This document shows positions 27,153 to 35,828 of a stretch of DNA of 64,000 nucleotides, piece after piece. Source of the DNA: JBCBRD01 sp039819785 (GTDB lineage: Bacteria > Pseudomonadota > Alphaproteobacteria > Rhizobiales > Hyphomicrobiaceae); the NCBI GenBank assembly GCA_039819785.1, contig JBCBRH010000018.1:1-64000 (forward strand), read 5' to 3'. Made by a program: the position numbers and the translations under genes. The first letter of the stretch is position 1. Each line of letters begins with the position of its first letter. The notes under the pieces were generated by a model that worked only from the letters and a program-made list of their open reading frames with translations, was not told where the DNA came from and did not search any database.

Positions 27153-28715
27153 CTAGTAGGCGTTCTTGAATGCCTTCGGAGACAGCATCGTCAAGGCGAT
27201 GATGTAGATGTCGAACGCGACCGACCAATTGTCGATGTAATACAGATCGTAGCTGATGCGCTCTCGCATTTCGTGATCGGCTTTGGTCTGACCGCGATAG
27301 CCGTTCACTTGCGCCCATCCTGTGATGCCCGGGCGGACATTCAACCTGCGGCCGTAGCGCTCAATCCTGCGCTGGTATTCCATGTCATGTGCGACGGCGT
27401 GCGGGCGCGGCCCGACAAGGCTCATCTCTCCGCATAGGACATTGATCAGCTGAGGCAGTTCGTCGATGTTCGTTCTGCGCAAGAGCCGCCCGATTTTCGT
27501 AACGCGCACATCGTTCTTTTCGGCCTGACGGATGACGTTTCCATCGTCCATTGTCGACATGCTTCTGAATTTCCAGATGCGGAACTCACCTTGGTTGAAC
27601 CCATGCCGGCGCTGCCGGAAAAAGACAGGTCCCGGCGTTTCCAACTTGATGAGCAGGCCAATGATCAAAAACATGGGCGCTAGCAGGATCAGACCCATCA
27701 TCGAAATCACGACGTCGAACGCGCGCTTGGGGGCACGATGGAAAAATGCGGTGCGGGGTTCTGATACGGCAAGTGTTGTGGCACCGCCAATCCGTGAGAC
27801 TTCAACGTGCGAGCGATGTTGAAGTTCATCTGGCGTGCCGATGTGGATCCGTGCGGGAAGATCAAGAAAGGCCTCGATCGTTTCGTCGAGGTTCAAGCTC
27901 GAGCCACGACTGGGCAAAATGACAATGTCGTCGATCCAGTGCTGCCGCGCATATTGAACGGCGTCTTCCAACAGCTCAGCCGTGCCGTCGCCGCCAAGGG
28001 AGCCGGTATTTGTCATTGCAGCATGAGCAATAGGCCCATCCTGGGCCGCGGCCAGCTGGCGGGGACTGGTCGAGCTGGGACTGGCCAAACTGGGACTGGC
28101 CAAGCTGGGAGGGGGCAAGGTGATACAGGAGACGATGTCCACACCGGTCCGGCGGCCGCGCAAATGCTTGCGGAAACTGCGGATTTCATCGGCGTTGCCG
28201 AGCACCATGACACGGCGGCGTTGCACAAGACCGGCCCGAAGCGCGCGTTGCAGGAAGGCCGCAATCGTCCAGTCGGTCAAAAGCGCGCCCGCCAGTCCGG
28301 TGGCGTAGAACAGCGATACCCAGCCGCGGGAGACCATGTCGGATGATTTCGTGAGGAAGACAAACACGATCAAGACAATGAACGCGAACGTCCACGTACT
28401 GATGATCGGATTCAGGCCGCGACTTGCAACGACGTATTTTTCAATGGCGTAAGAGCCCTTGAGCGCAAACGTCGAGATGTACACTAGGGCGACGAGGAGA
28501 CCGACGGGCGCGTAGTCCAGGGCATTTCCCGGTGTGCCATAGCCGAACCAATGGTAGCCGGCTCCTGCGGCGATCGCGATGAGGGCAATTGTTGCTGCCT
28601 CAAAGACCATCGCGACCAGCGTGAACGCCGATCGTCCAAGTCGGAAACGCGATATTTTGGGGCGGTTGCCCGAAGACGGGTGGTCGAATGCAACTGTCAC
28701 TGCGGTAAAACCCAA
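27153..28715 (-). CDS. Exopolysaccharide-initiating undecaprenyl-phosphate sugar phosphotransferase (WcaJ/ExoY-like)
   Basis: 520 residues. The N-terminal half has about four transmembrane helices and a CoA-binding-like domain (RRVMVLGNADEIRSFRKHL). The C-terminal catalytic part (PF02397) begins KRAFDVVISMMGLILLAPM and has ETPGPVFFRQRRHGFN, RIWKFRSM, LRRTNIDELPQLINVL and GPRPHAVAHD. It transfers a hexose-1-phosphate to undecaprenyl phosphate to start the repeat unit. No ATG lies in frame between the last stop and the conserved region; TTG 28715 is the first start, and a GTG five codons on is possible. It contains a 15-bp tandem repeat at 28065-28109. Confidence 0.9.
   Translation of the reverse strand: MGFTAVTVAFDHPSSGNRPKISRFRLGRSAFTLVAMVFEAATIALIAIAAGAGYHWFGYGTPGNALDYAPVGLLVALVYISTFALKGSYAIEKYVVASRGLNPIISTWTFAFIVLIVFVFLTKSSDMVSRGWVSLFYATGLAGALLTDWTIAAFLQRALRAGLVQRRRVMVLGNADEIRSFRKHLRGRRTGVDIVSCITLPPPSLASPSLASPSSTSPRQLAAAQDGPIAHAAMTNTGSLGGDGTAELLEDAVQYARQHWIDDIVILPSRGSSLNLDETIEAFLDLPARIHIGTPDELQHRSHVEVSRIGGATTLAVSEPRTAFFHRAPKRAFDVVISMMGLILLAPMFLIIGLLIKLETPGPVFFRQRRHGFNQGEFRIWKFRSMSTMDDGNVIRQAEKNDVRVTKIGRLLRRTNIDELPQLINVLCGEMSLVGPRPHAVAHDMEYQRRIERYGRRLNVRPGITGWAQVNGYRGQTKADHEMRERISYDLYYIDNWSVAFDIYIIALTMLSPKAFKNAY
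28065..28109. repeat. Three tandem 15-bp repeats inside the phosphoglycosyltransferase gene
   Basis: Units 28065-28079, 28080-28094 and 28095-28109 all begin ACTGG and end CTGGG; two differ at one base, the first at three. On the reverse strand they encode a PSLAS/PSLAS/PSSTS linker. Being in-frame multiples of 15, copy changes would only lengthen or shorten a linker in the cytoplasmic part. Confidence 0.85.
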
Positions 28716-29182
28716 AGGTATCCGTACTTATCGTCGGTGCACAGGTCATAGGACTTTGGCCAACCGGGCGGACGAGCGTGCGATGCGGTTCGGTTGATTT
28801 TCGCGCGTGCACACTCTGTGGAGTGATTAATCCCAGAACGTCCCACAATGCAACGGGCCATTAACCGGTTTCTTGTTGCCACATGTCGGCAATAGATGGC
28901 TAAAGCACTCGAATGACTGGGTTTTCTTCGAGTTTCCTGGGCGCTATCGTTTTTGCTCCGCATCAAATTTCAAATTGAAGTGATGCCGATAACTGTATCA
29001 TTTCAATGCGCTCGTTAACTCTGTGCAACTGTTTGTCGCGTGTGCAGATGCGAGATGGTGTTGCGTTCTCCAGTATCCTCCTGCTCTATCCGGCGTGTTG
29101 AGGACGACGACGATCTTGCGCCGAATAATCTGTTATCCGGGGTTCTTGCGCGGGGTTGTTCGAGTTGCAAACGGAGCCATGT
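28716..29182. other. Divergent intergenic region of the polysaccharide locus
   Basis: 467 bp between the initiating transferase (-) and the rightward export operon (+). AT-rich near 28965-29015 with the run TCAAATTTCAAATT. It must hold the promoters for both arms of the locus; no ORF or RNA gene is convincing. Confidence 0.35.
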
Positions 29183-29632
29183 GTGTTGCTTAGGCCTTCG
29201 CCAAATGGATCGGATGATGACGCCTTGAACCCTCGGGTTCGGCTGTTTTTCATTTCGCTGGTTGTCGATGACCATCTGCTTCAGCTTGGCAGTCATTGTG
29301 ACATAGCGGGCAGCTGGTCGATGGATGAGGTGGTGCCGCATGTAAACGCTCCCACCGGCTGCATTTTGTCCGACGACGGTTCCGTTCGAGACGACATGGT
29401 TCTTGAAGACCTGCGAAAACGATTGAAGTGCGCGCGGCCTGATGTGGTTGTCTTTTGTCATTCCGTTTCCGGTTCATCATGGTCCGCCAAAAGTCGACCT
29501 GAATGGGTGATCGACTGGACCGGGATGATCGCAGCGGACTTCCCTGATATCCGAATTCTGACCTGGGATCGTCTTGGCGATTTCATAAATGCTGGAGCTC
29601 AGTCGTTCCGGGATGCTCAGGTGGTGTCTTGA
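29183..29632 (+). CDS. Hypothetical protein in the polysaccharide locus
   Basis: 149 residues. Third codon positions are mainly G/C across the frame, as in neighbouring real genes. GTG at 29183 has GGAG (29173-29176) six bases upstream. The N-terminus is beta-like (VRLFFISLVVDDHLLQLG), the middle is acidic and the C-terminus reads MIAADFPDIRILTWDRLGDF, giving a Rossmann-like pattern without a known motif. Its stop overlaps the next gene's TTG start (TTGA), suggesting coupling to the flippase. No family recognised. A role in controlling or assisting export is only an inference from position. Confidence 0.55.
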   Translation: MLLRPSPNGSDDDALNPRVRLFFISLVVDDHLLQLGSHCDIAGSWSMDEVVPHVNAPTGCILSDDGSVRDDMVLEDLRKRLKCARPDVVVFCHSVSGSSWSAKSRPEWVIDWTGMIAADFPDIRILTWDRLGDFINAGAQSFRDAQVVS

Positions 29633-31062
29633 AAGGGCTGCAAAGGGCACTGGCAGCTATGCGCAGGCGTAGTGCGAGCCTGACGGATCGGGCTTCAAGG
29701 TCATCGGCATATATGAAGCTGACCATGGGTGATCTGCCGGCCACATGGCGCCAGCGCTTGCCGCAGCTCGTAACATACATCGGGTCTTCCACCAGTTTGT
29801 TGATTGGCAGCGTGGCGCAGTTGGTGGCGTTTGCCATTCTCGCGCGCGCACTTGGTGTTGAGCAGTTTGGTTTTTTCCTGGCGATTACCGCTGTAACGAA
29901 CATCTCCGTTCAGATTTGCGGGCTCGGTGCCATGGAACCTTTGGTGCGGCGGGTGGCGCGTGACCCTTCGGCCTACCCTGCCTTTATCGGGCATAATATC
30001 ATTTTGGCATTGGTGTCAGGGACAGTCGTTTTCATTGGGTTGTTGTTTGTGCTGCCGCTGTTCCTGCCCGAAGATGGTGTTGGGCTTGGCGGGCCAGACG
30101 ACGTGATCTACTTGGCGGCCATGTTTGGGTTCACCAATACGTTTTTGGTGCGCGGCATTCTCCTGACAGAACAGATTTTCCTCGCCCACAGCCAGTTCGT
30201 CAAAGCCAACATCGCTGCCATTTCATTCGGCGTGGCGCGCGCACTAACAGCTGCTGTCGCCTGTTTCGCATTCGGTGTTTCGACACTCGCTGAATGGGCG
30301 GCCTGGCACGCGGCTGGTCATTTGATCTTGCTGATTGCGTGCATGGTCGCGGTACTGCCCTTGGGCATCCCCAAGCTGGTGGTGCAATGGGATGAGGTGA
30401 AGCGCGGGCTGTTTTTTTCCTGGGCCTTGGTGGGACAGGGGCTGAGGCAGAATATCGACATGCTGGTTTTAGGCCTGGTGGCACCGGCTGCGATGGTCGG
30501 TAGTTTTGGCGTTGCGCGCCGGATCGCAGATACGAGTTACCTTGCCGTCAACGGGCTGAACCGCATCACCTACCCCAGGCTCGCGGTGGCAATGGAACAT
30601 TCCATTACCGATGGGCTTGCTATCTCGAAAAAGGTGCTTGCTGCTGCCGTCGGGATTTCGTTCCTGACTGCTGTCGGTGTCTACTTTGTCGCGCCGTATC
30701 TGCCGCTGCTGTTTGGACCAACATATGCGGATATGGTGCCATTCCTTCAAGCGATGTGCTGGGTCGTCATACCGTTTTCGGTCATGGCCGTTGCGTCTGA
30801 AATTCTGAGTGCGTCTGGTCATTCCGGCATTCGGGCAATTCTATTCAACCTGACGCTGGTTGGCTCGGCCTTTATTGGCTTGATGACCTACGCATTTCTG
30901 GCCACCGGCACGATTGTGGCGCTCTACATCGTAGAGATCCTTTTGGCGTGCGGGTTCTGGGCGACCATCTGGTATCTCATGCAACGAGAGCGCGCGCGTT
31001 CTGCGTCCGCCGATGCCGAAGGCGGCGTTGATGGCGGCAAAGCGGTCGTGTCGAAGACCTAA
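29629..31062 (+). CDS. Polysaccharide flippase (Wzx/MATE-like, oligosaccharide transporter)
   Basis: 477 residues from TTG 29629, which has AGGTGG 4 bases upstream and overlaps the previous stop; ATG 29659 or 29713 would shorten it. The body has about 12-14 transmembrane helices (YIGSSTSLLIGSVAQLVAFA, IILALVSGTVVFIGLLFVLP, PYLPLLFGPTYADMVPFLQA) typical of the polysaccharide-synthesis flippase family. It flips undecaprenyl-linked repeat units across the inner membrane. It is followed after 15 bp by a CelD-type acetyltransferase and lies in the same operon. Confidence 0.88.
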   Translation: MKGLQRALAAMRRRSASLTDRASRSSAYMKLTMGDLPATWRQRLPQLVTYIGSSTSLLIGSVAQLVAFAILARALGVEQFGFFLAITAVTNISVQICGLGAMEPLVRRVARDPSAYPAFIGHNIILALVSGTVVFIGLLFVLPLFLPEDGVGLGGPDDVIYLAAMFGFTNTFLVRGILLTEQIFLAHSQFVKANIAAISFGVARALTAAVACFAFGVSTLAEWAAWHAAGHLILLIACMVAVLPLGIPKLVVQWDEVKRGLFFSWALVGQGLRQNIDMLVLGLVAPAAMVGSFGVARRIADTSYLAVNGLNRITYPRLAVAMEHSITDGLAISKKVLAAAVGISFLTAVGVYFVAPYLPLLFGPTYADMVPFLQAMCWVVIPFSVMAVASEILSASGHSGIRAILFNLTLVGSAFIGLMTYAFLATGTIVALYIVEILLACGFWATIWYLMQRERARSASADAEGGVDGGKAVVSKT

Positions 31063-31077
31063 ACAGAGGACTTGAGA

Positions 31078-32364
31078 ATGCAAACGGCGGAACCGGCAAC
31101 GTCACATCAGGCGGATGGCCGACTTCACTCTGAATCTACGACGGTTGCACCCGCGGCCGGTGTTGGTGTGGCGCCTGTCGATGGGCTGGATGTCGAGGTG
31201 GTTTCGCGATCGACGGTCAGTGCTGAACAGGTGGCTGTTTCGTTGGCCCGTCAGATCGATGACTTTGCCGTCGACTGGCCGATGCTCGCTGATCCCAAGT
31301 CTGCGCTATGTCATGCGTTTCAGACGCGCGACTTTATCGAGACCTGGGAAAAGACCATTGGACGAGCGCGAGGGTCAGAACTGGCATTCATTCGTGTTGG
31401 CGAGCCGGGGCAGGCGGGGCGGCCCTTGATGCTGCTGGCGTTTGAGATTGAAACAAAAAAGGGTGTGCGCGTCCTCCGCTTCGTGGATGCAGACGTTTCA
31501 GACTACAATGCGCCGGTTGTGTTTCCCTGGACGCCTGACTGGTCGAAAGCCGATTGCCTCATGCTCTGGAACCGGATTTTGAAAACATTGCCGGCTGTTG
31601 ATGTCCTTTCGTTAGAGAAAATGCCGCTCGATGTTTTGGGCGCACCAAACCCGATGACCGCGCTGCCTACGAAGCCGTGGCCGGTATCGTGCCATCGGGC
31701 CAACCTTCACGATACGTGGGAGAGCTTTGCAGAGGACCGCGTCCGGCAATCCAAAACGCACCGGCGGTATCAAAGGGGGCTGCGGCGCGATCACGACGTC
31801 CAATATACCGGCTCTGAAAACATGGATGATGCGCAGATTGCGGCAACACTTGAGGTGTTGTTTGAACAAAAAGCGCGCCGGTTTCGAGAGACGCGGGTGC
31901 CGGGTTTTGAGCCGGGAGATGGAAAGCACGATTTTTATTCGACAATGGCACTGGCGTCAGGAACACGGGCCAATGTCCATGTGTCGATTATCAAAGCAGA
32001 CGATTCCGCGATGGCCACGCAGTGGGGCATCAAATTCGATGATCGCTATTACTACCTGATCTGCGGACATGATGTGGAGCGGTGGGCGAAGTTGTCGCCT
32101 GGTCGCATGATCAATGAGGGTATGTTGAAATGGTGCCACGAGCAGGGGCTCAAGGTCGCTGACTTCGGCATTGGGGATGAAGTTTACAAATTTGAATTCT
32201 GCGACCAGCACCCCGTACTGTGTTCCCATTTGTCTGGTCTGACAGTCAAGGGGAAAGCGTTTGTTGTTGGTGTCGAAACTTTGAAAAAGATGCGCCAGTT
32301 GACGATCTGGCAGAAGGTCCGTCCCTACAAGTGGGTCGTGCTTCGCGCTCTGCAGCGGAAATAG
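31078..32364 (+). CDS. CelD/BcsL-type GNAT acetyltransferase
   Basis: 428 residues. The C-terminal GNAT_6 domain (about 180-360) includes DTWESFAEDRVRQSKTHRRY, a long amphipathic helix, then MATQWGIKFDDRYYYLICG and the final CoA-binding part VADFGIGDEVYKFEFCD. Proteins of this type N- or O-acylate exopolysaccharide precursors; in cellulose loci they are called CelD. ATG 31078 follows AGAGGACTTGAGA. It is convergent with the GT4 gene and ends the rightward arm. Substrate unknown. Confidence 0.87.
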   Translation: MQTAEPATSHQADGRLHSESTTVAPAAGVGVAPVDGLDVEVVSRSTVSAEQVAVSLARQIDDFAVDWPMLADPKSALCHAFQTRDFIETWEKTIGRARGSELAFIRVGEPGQAGRPLMLLAFEIETKKGVRVLRFVDADVSDYNAPVVFPWTPDWSKADCLMLWNRILKTLPAVDVLSLEKMPLDVLGAPNPMTALPTKPWPVSCHRANLHDTWESFAEDRVRQSKTHRRYQRGLRRDHDVQYTGSENMDDAQIAATLEVLFEQKARRFRETRVPGFEPGDGKHDFYSTMALASGTRANVHVSIIKADDSAMATQWGIKFDDRYYYLICGHDVERWAKLSPGRMINEGMLKWCHEQGLKVADFGIGDEVYKFEFCDQHPVLCSHLSGLTVKGKAFVVGVETLKKMRQLTIWQKVRPYKWVVLRALQRK

Positions 32365-32395
32365 CCCGCAGTCTTTGCTGTCGGTTCGGCTGCCG

Positions 32396-33739
32396 TCATT
32401 CGGCGGCGGTTGCCGTCCCACGTGAGGAAGCCAGTTCAGTGTGTGAAGCGTGTTCCAGCGGCGTGAGGGCATCATCGTGATTGCGCGACCAGCTTAGGAT
32501 TGACCCAAGCTTATCGGTGTGTGGCCTTGATCTGATGTGTGCTTCAACGGGCAGGTGCATGGCGGAACGGTACACCCCGATTGTTGCGTGTGCGATCTGA
32601 TCCCACGAAAAGTACTTTGCCACGTGACCGGTTCGCTGCTCTTTCGCCTCCGATGACAGCCCGTGGCCAGCTTTTGTCGCGATCTGTCGTGTCAGTGCGT
32701 CGACGTCTGTTACGGGGTAGTAGTCTTCGTCTGCCAAACCCACTTCAAGATTGGCCTCGATATCGCTTGCCACGCACGGCAGTCCATAAGACAGCGCTTC
32801 GAGGAGCGCGATTGGCAGCCCTTCGTGGGACGAGACGAGTGCGAACAGTCCAGCCTGGGCGTAGAGCGCATCCAGCTTTGCGCCCTTTTGGAAACCCGTC
32901 ATGACGACATTATCTGTCTGGGCCGCCAGATCTTCGACGCTGCGCGAATAGGCATCAGGGTGGTCGGCGGCACCGACGATCGCGAGTTTCCAGCCGGCAA
33001 GGTTTGATGCCGCGAATGCCGTGATCAGGTCCTTATGGCGCTTTTCCGGGACCAAGCGGCCAACGGCGAGGACGTATTTTCCAGGTTCCAGGCCGAATGT
33101 CCGTATGGCTTCTGCGTCCTGGTTTGCCGGTGGCGGGTTCACGCCGTTGGGAATGGCGGCCACGTCCGTATAGTAACCGGCGCGCATGCTGCCTGCGATG
33201 CTTCGTGAGACGGCGATGCGCCGGTTTGAAATCCGCATGCCCAGCCATTCGCCCAGCTTGAGCATCGTCTTGGCGACGCGGCCCCATTTGTCACGATCGT
33301 AATCATAGCCGTGGTGCGTGACGACGACGCGTAGACCGAGCAGGCGGGCGAGAGGCACCATCAGCATCGGTCCGACCGCATGGATGTGCAATACATCGGG
33401 GCGACGGCGAAAGGCTGCATGCAAAACGCCAAGGAAGGTGTGCACGGCGGCTTCCGTCGATTTGTTGGTTGGACACGAGATGGGCTGCAGCTTGATATTG
33501 TTCCAGACAGATGGATGCTTTGGTTCGACGTAGGGCTTTCGGACGATTACTTCGACATCGCAGCCTTCGCGGGCCAGTCTGGGTGCAAGATGCTCAACGT
33601 GGCGTTCAACACCGCCTTGAATATCGGGATACCCGCGCAAACCTAGCAGTGTGATCCGCAAGGGCCGGGACCCATAGGGCGGCTGTGCTCCGGGTGCGCC
33701 GGTGGTGGACGGCGGGCTTTTTGATGGTTGGGTGGTCAT
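32396..33739 (-). CDS. Glycosyltransferase family 4
   Basis: 447 residues. N-terminal GT4 donor-side features are GLRGYPDIQGGVERHVEHL (typical of GTs acting on polyprenyl-linked glycans) and DVLHIHAVGPM. The C-terminal domain has VGRLVPEKRHKDLITAF and the catalytic SSHEGLPIALLEALSYGLP with the E-x7-E type motif. It adds a sugar to the lipid-linked repeat unit in the cytoplasm. It overlaps the upstream GT4 gene by 4 bp (ATGA), part of a six-gene run of tightly spaced leftward genes. Sugar specificity unknown. Confidence 0.92.
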   Translation of the reverse strand: MTTQPSKSPPSTTGAPGAQPPYGSRPLRITLLGLRGYPDIQGGVERHVEHLAPRLAREGCDVEVIVRKPYVEPKHPSVWNNIKLQPISCPTNKSTEAAVHTFLGVLHAAFRRRPDVLHIHAVGPMLMVPLARLLGLRVVVTHHGYDYDRDKWGRVAKTMLKLGEWLGMRISNRRIAVSRSIAGSMRAGYYTDVAAIPNGVNPPPANQDAEAIRTFGLEPGKYVLAVGRLVPEKRHKDLITAFAASNLAGWKLAIVGAADHPDAYSRSVEDLAAQTDNVVMTGFQKGAKLDALYAQAGLFALVSSHEGLPIALLEALSYGLPCVASDIEANLEVGLADEDYYPVTDVDALTRQIATKAGHGLSSEAKEQRTGHVAKYFSWDQIAHATIGVYRSAMHLPVEAHIRSRPHTDKLGSILSWSRNHDDALTPLEHASHTELASSRGTATAAE

Positions 33740-35037
33740 GAGGCCTTTATTCCAATTGGGTCTGCCAACCGCGGTGCTGGAGCGCCAAGCTCGCTGTACA
33801 AATTCGATATGGCGTTGATGTATCTTTCAGGGCTGAAATCCTGCTCCACCCAGGCCCGGCCGGCGCGCCCCATCTGCGCGATTTTTGCGTCTGGCATTCC
33901 AGCAAATCGCCGCAAGGCTTCGGTCAGTTCGGCAATGTTGCCGGGTGTGAAGATTTCACCGGTTTCACCATGGCGAATAGCCTCCGGTATGCCGCCGATG
34001 TTCGCACCGATAACTGGGCGGCCGAGGGCGTAGGCTTCCAGAATTGAGACGGGGGCATTTTCGTACCATGTGGATGGGATGACCACGGCGCGGCTATCGT
34101 GGATGGCGTTATGCAGGTCCGTGCCGGATTGGTAGCCCAGGAATTCCACGTCGGCATTCTTTGCTTTTGCGAGTGCACGCAGTTCGGCTTCTTGTTGGCC
34201 GCTGCCGACAAGGGCTACGGCAACGCGGGCGATGGCAGCTGCCTCGATGAGCGTGTCCAGGCCCTTTTCGTGGCTTAAGCGGCCGAAATAAACAAAGCGC
34301 CTGGCCGGTTGATCGTCGAATGCATGCTGCGTCGCATCGACGATGTTGGGGATGTAGGTGAAGCGATCACGCTGCCAACCCCATTCGACCAGCTTGTCGA
34401 TCAGGAACCGGCTGGGGACGACGAACCGGTCGACGTTGTTGTCATAGATGCGGAGCGTGCGATGCAGTGCTGTTTCAAACATGATCATGGCACTCAGCGG
34501 CAGAGAGCCTTTGATGCAGCGGTTGAGGACGACGTTGTGAATGCGTCCGCCTTTGCAGCGCTCGCACACGGCGTTATTGACCCGCATGGTGTAGGCCGGG
34601 CAGGCAAGCTTGAGGTCGTGCAACGTTAAGACGGTCGGTACGCCGGCCTTGCGCAGTTCGGGAAAGATGGCTGGTGAAATGTGGTGGTAGACGTTATGTG
34701 CGTGTGCCACGTCTGGGCGCGTGCGCTCAATCATGCGCGCGATTTTCCGACGGGCTTCGAACGAGTAAATCACACGGCTCGCGTTGATCAGTTTTTGTTT
34801 CAAGCCATACGTATTACCGAACTCGATTTCTTCTACGAATAGGTCGTCGTTCGGGTCAGGGTCGTTTTTTTCGTGGCGCATGGCGAAGTTGCTGACGTTC
34901 CAACCCGCGCCGTTCAACAGCCTGTTGTGTTCAGCGTAGACCACTTCCGCGCCGCCGCGGCGGTAGTTGTAATTGTTGATTGAAAGCAGGCGGGGCTTGT
35001 GAGGCCTGGCGCGCTGCGGTGGTCTGGTTGCTGTCAT
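33736..35037 (-). CDS. Glycosyltransferase family 4 (second)
   Basis: 433 residues. Starts RPHKPRLLSINNYNYRRGGA, then VAHAHNVYHHISPAIFPELR and YFGRLSHEKGLDTLIEAAA, ending with the donor motif ENAPVSILEAYALGRPVIGA. A Cys-containing insert (NNAVCERCKGGRI) near residue 155 is typical of one GT4 subgroup that has a small metal-like loop. It overlaps the deacetylase stop (ATGA) and the following GT4. It elongates the repeat unit; acceptor and donor are unknown. Confidence 0.92.
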   Translation of the reverse strand: MTATRPPQRARPHKPRLLSINNYNYRRGGAEVVYAEHNRLLNGAGWNVSNFAMRHEKNDPDPNDDLFVEEIEFGNTYGLKQKLINASRVIYSFEARRKIARMIERTRPDVAHAHNVYHHISPAIFPELRKAGVPTVLTLHDLKLACPAYTMRVNNAVCERCKGGRIHNVVLNRCIKGSLPLSAMIMFETALHRTLRIYDNNVDRFVVPSRFLIDKLVEWGWQRDRFTYIPNIVDATQHAFDDQPARRFVYFGRLSHEKGLDTLIEAAAIARVAVALVGSGQQEAELRALAKAKNADVEFLGYQSGTDLHNAIHDSRAVVIPSTWYENAPVSILEAYALGRPVIGANIGGIPEAIRHGETGEIFTPGNIAELTEALRRFAGMPDAKIAQMGRAGRAWVEQDFSPERYINAISNLYSELGAPAPRLADPIGIKAS

Positions 35038-35828
35038 GGTGCGGTTTGCTCCGTAACAGAATCGGGGCGGTGGTTTGGTACGTTGCTAGCAGTGAGAGCG
35101 GAGCGGACGGTTCTGATTTCGCAGCCCATGGCCAGGGCTTCAGCGATGGCGCTTTCGAGGGCTTCAGGCGTTGTACCGAAAGGACTGTGATCCTCGGCGA
35201 TGTCGTGTGTGAAGAAGATGAGCCAGCCTTTTTGTTCTGCGGTTTCGGCAATCCAGTCCGACGGTGTTTTCCCATCGACCGGGGCGACCTGTAGAGGAAT
35301 GGATTTCAGAAACATCAGGTCTGCCCGGCCGCGGTTGACGCCGGGAATGCCGCCGCGAGCGGATGTGTAGCGACGGCGCAGTTCGCGTTTGGCCATCAGC
35401 GTTGGCCTATTAAAGGGGTATGAGAAGTTTTGGCATTCGGTTGTCGGCTGCACCTGGGAAAGTGCTTTTGCATTGAGATCAAGGTCGGCGTTTATCTCAG
35501 TGCGCGACAGAGTATTCAACGGGCGGTGGCTGAACGTGTGACAGGCGATCTCATGTCCAGCATTTCTCAGTTTGATCAGTTCGTCGTTGCTGGCGCACGT
35601 CGCGTGATAATCGGTGACTTTACCGATCAAGCCGCCCGCTACGTAATACGTGCCATGCGCACCGGCCTGATTGAGCAGGTCTGCTCCAACTGTTGCGGCG
35701 GTGGCTGGGACGTCATCGAAGGTAAAGCTTACGATCGGGGCAGGCGGGGTGAGTATTGCTTCCTTGCGGAACAGTTTGGCGGCTGCATGGCGCGCAAATC
35801 CGTCGGCATATCTTTTGGGAATGATCAC
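35034..35828 (-). CDS. Polysaccharide deacetylase (NodB-homology, CE4)
   Basis: 264 residues. The start is GTG 35828, which overlaps the stop of the upstream ligase (GTGA) and has a GGGGGG stretch upstream; the frame is open further upstream but those residues are antisense-like. CE4 motifs: SFTFDDVPATAA (the metal/base Asp-Asp), NAGHEIACHTFSHRPL (the two metal His, H-x3-H) and FFTHDIAED. It removes acetyl groups from exopolysaccharide or its precursor. No signal peptide is seen, so it may act in the cytoplasm or on short intermediates. Confidence 0.9.
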   Translation of the reverse strand: MIIPKRYADGFARHAAAKLFRKEAILTPPAPIVSFTFDDVPATAATVGADLLNQAGAHGTYYVAGGLIGKVTDYHATCASNDELIKLRNAGHEIACHTFSHRPLNTLSRTEINADLDLNAKALSQVQPTTECQNFSYPFNRPTLMAKRELRRRYTSARGGIPGVNRGRADLMFLKSIPLQVAPVDGKTPSDWIAETAEQKGWLIFFTHDIAEDHSPFGTTPEALESAIAEALAMGCEIRTVRSALTASNVPNHRPDSVTEQTAP

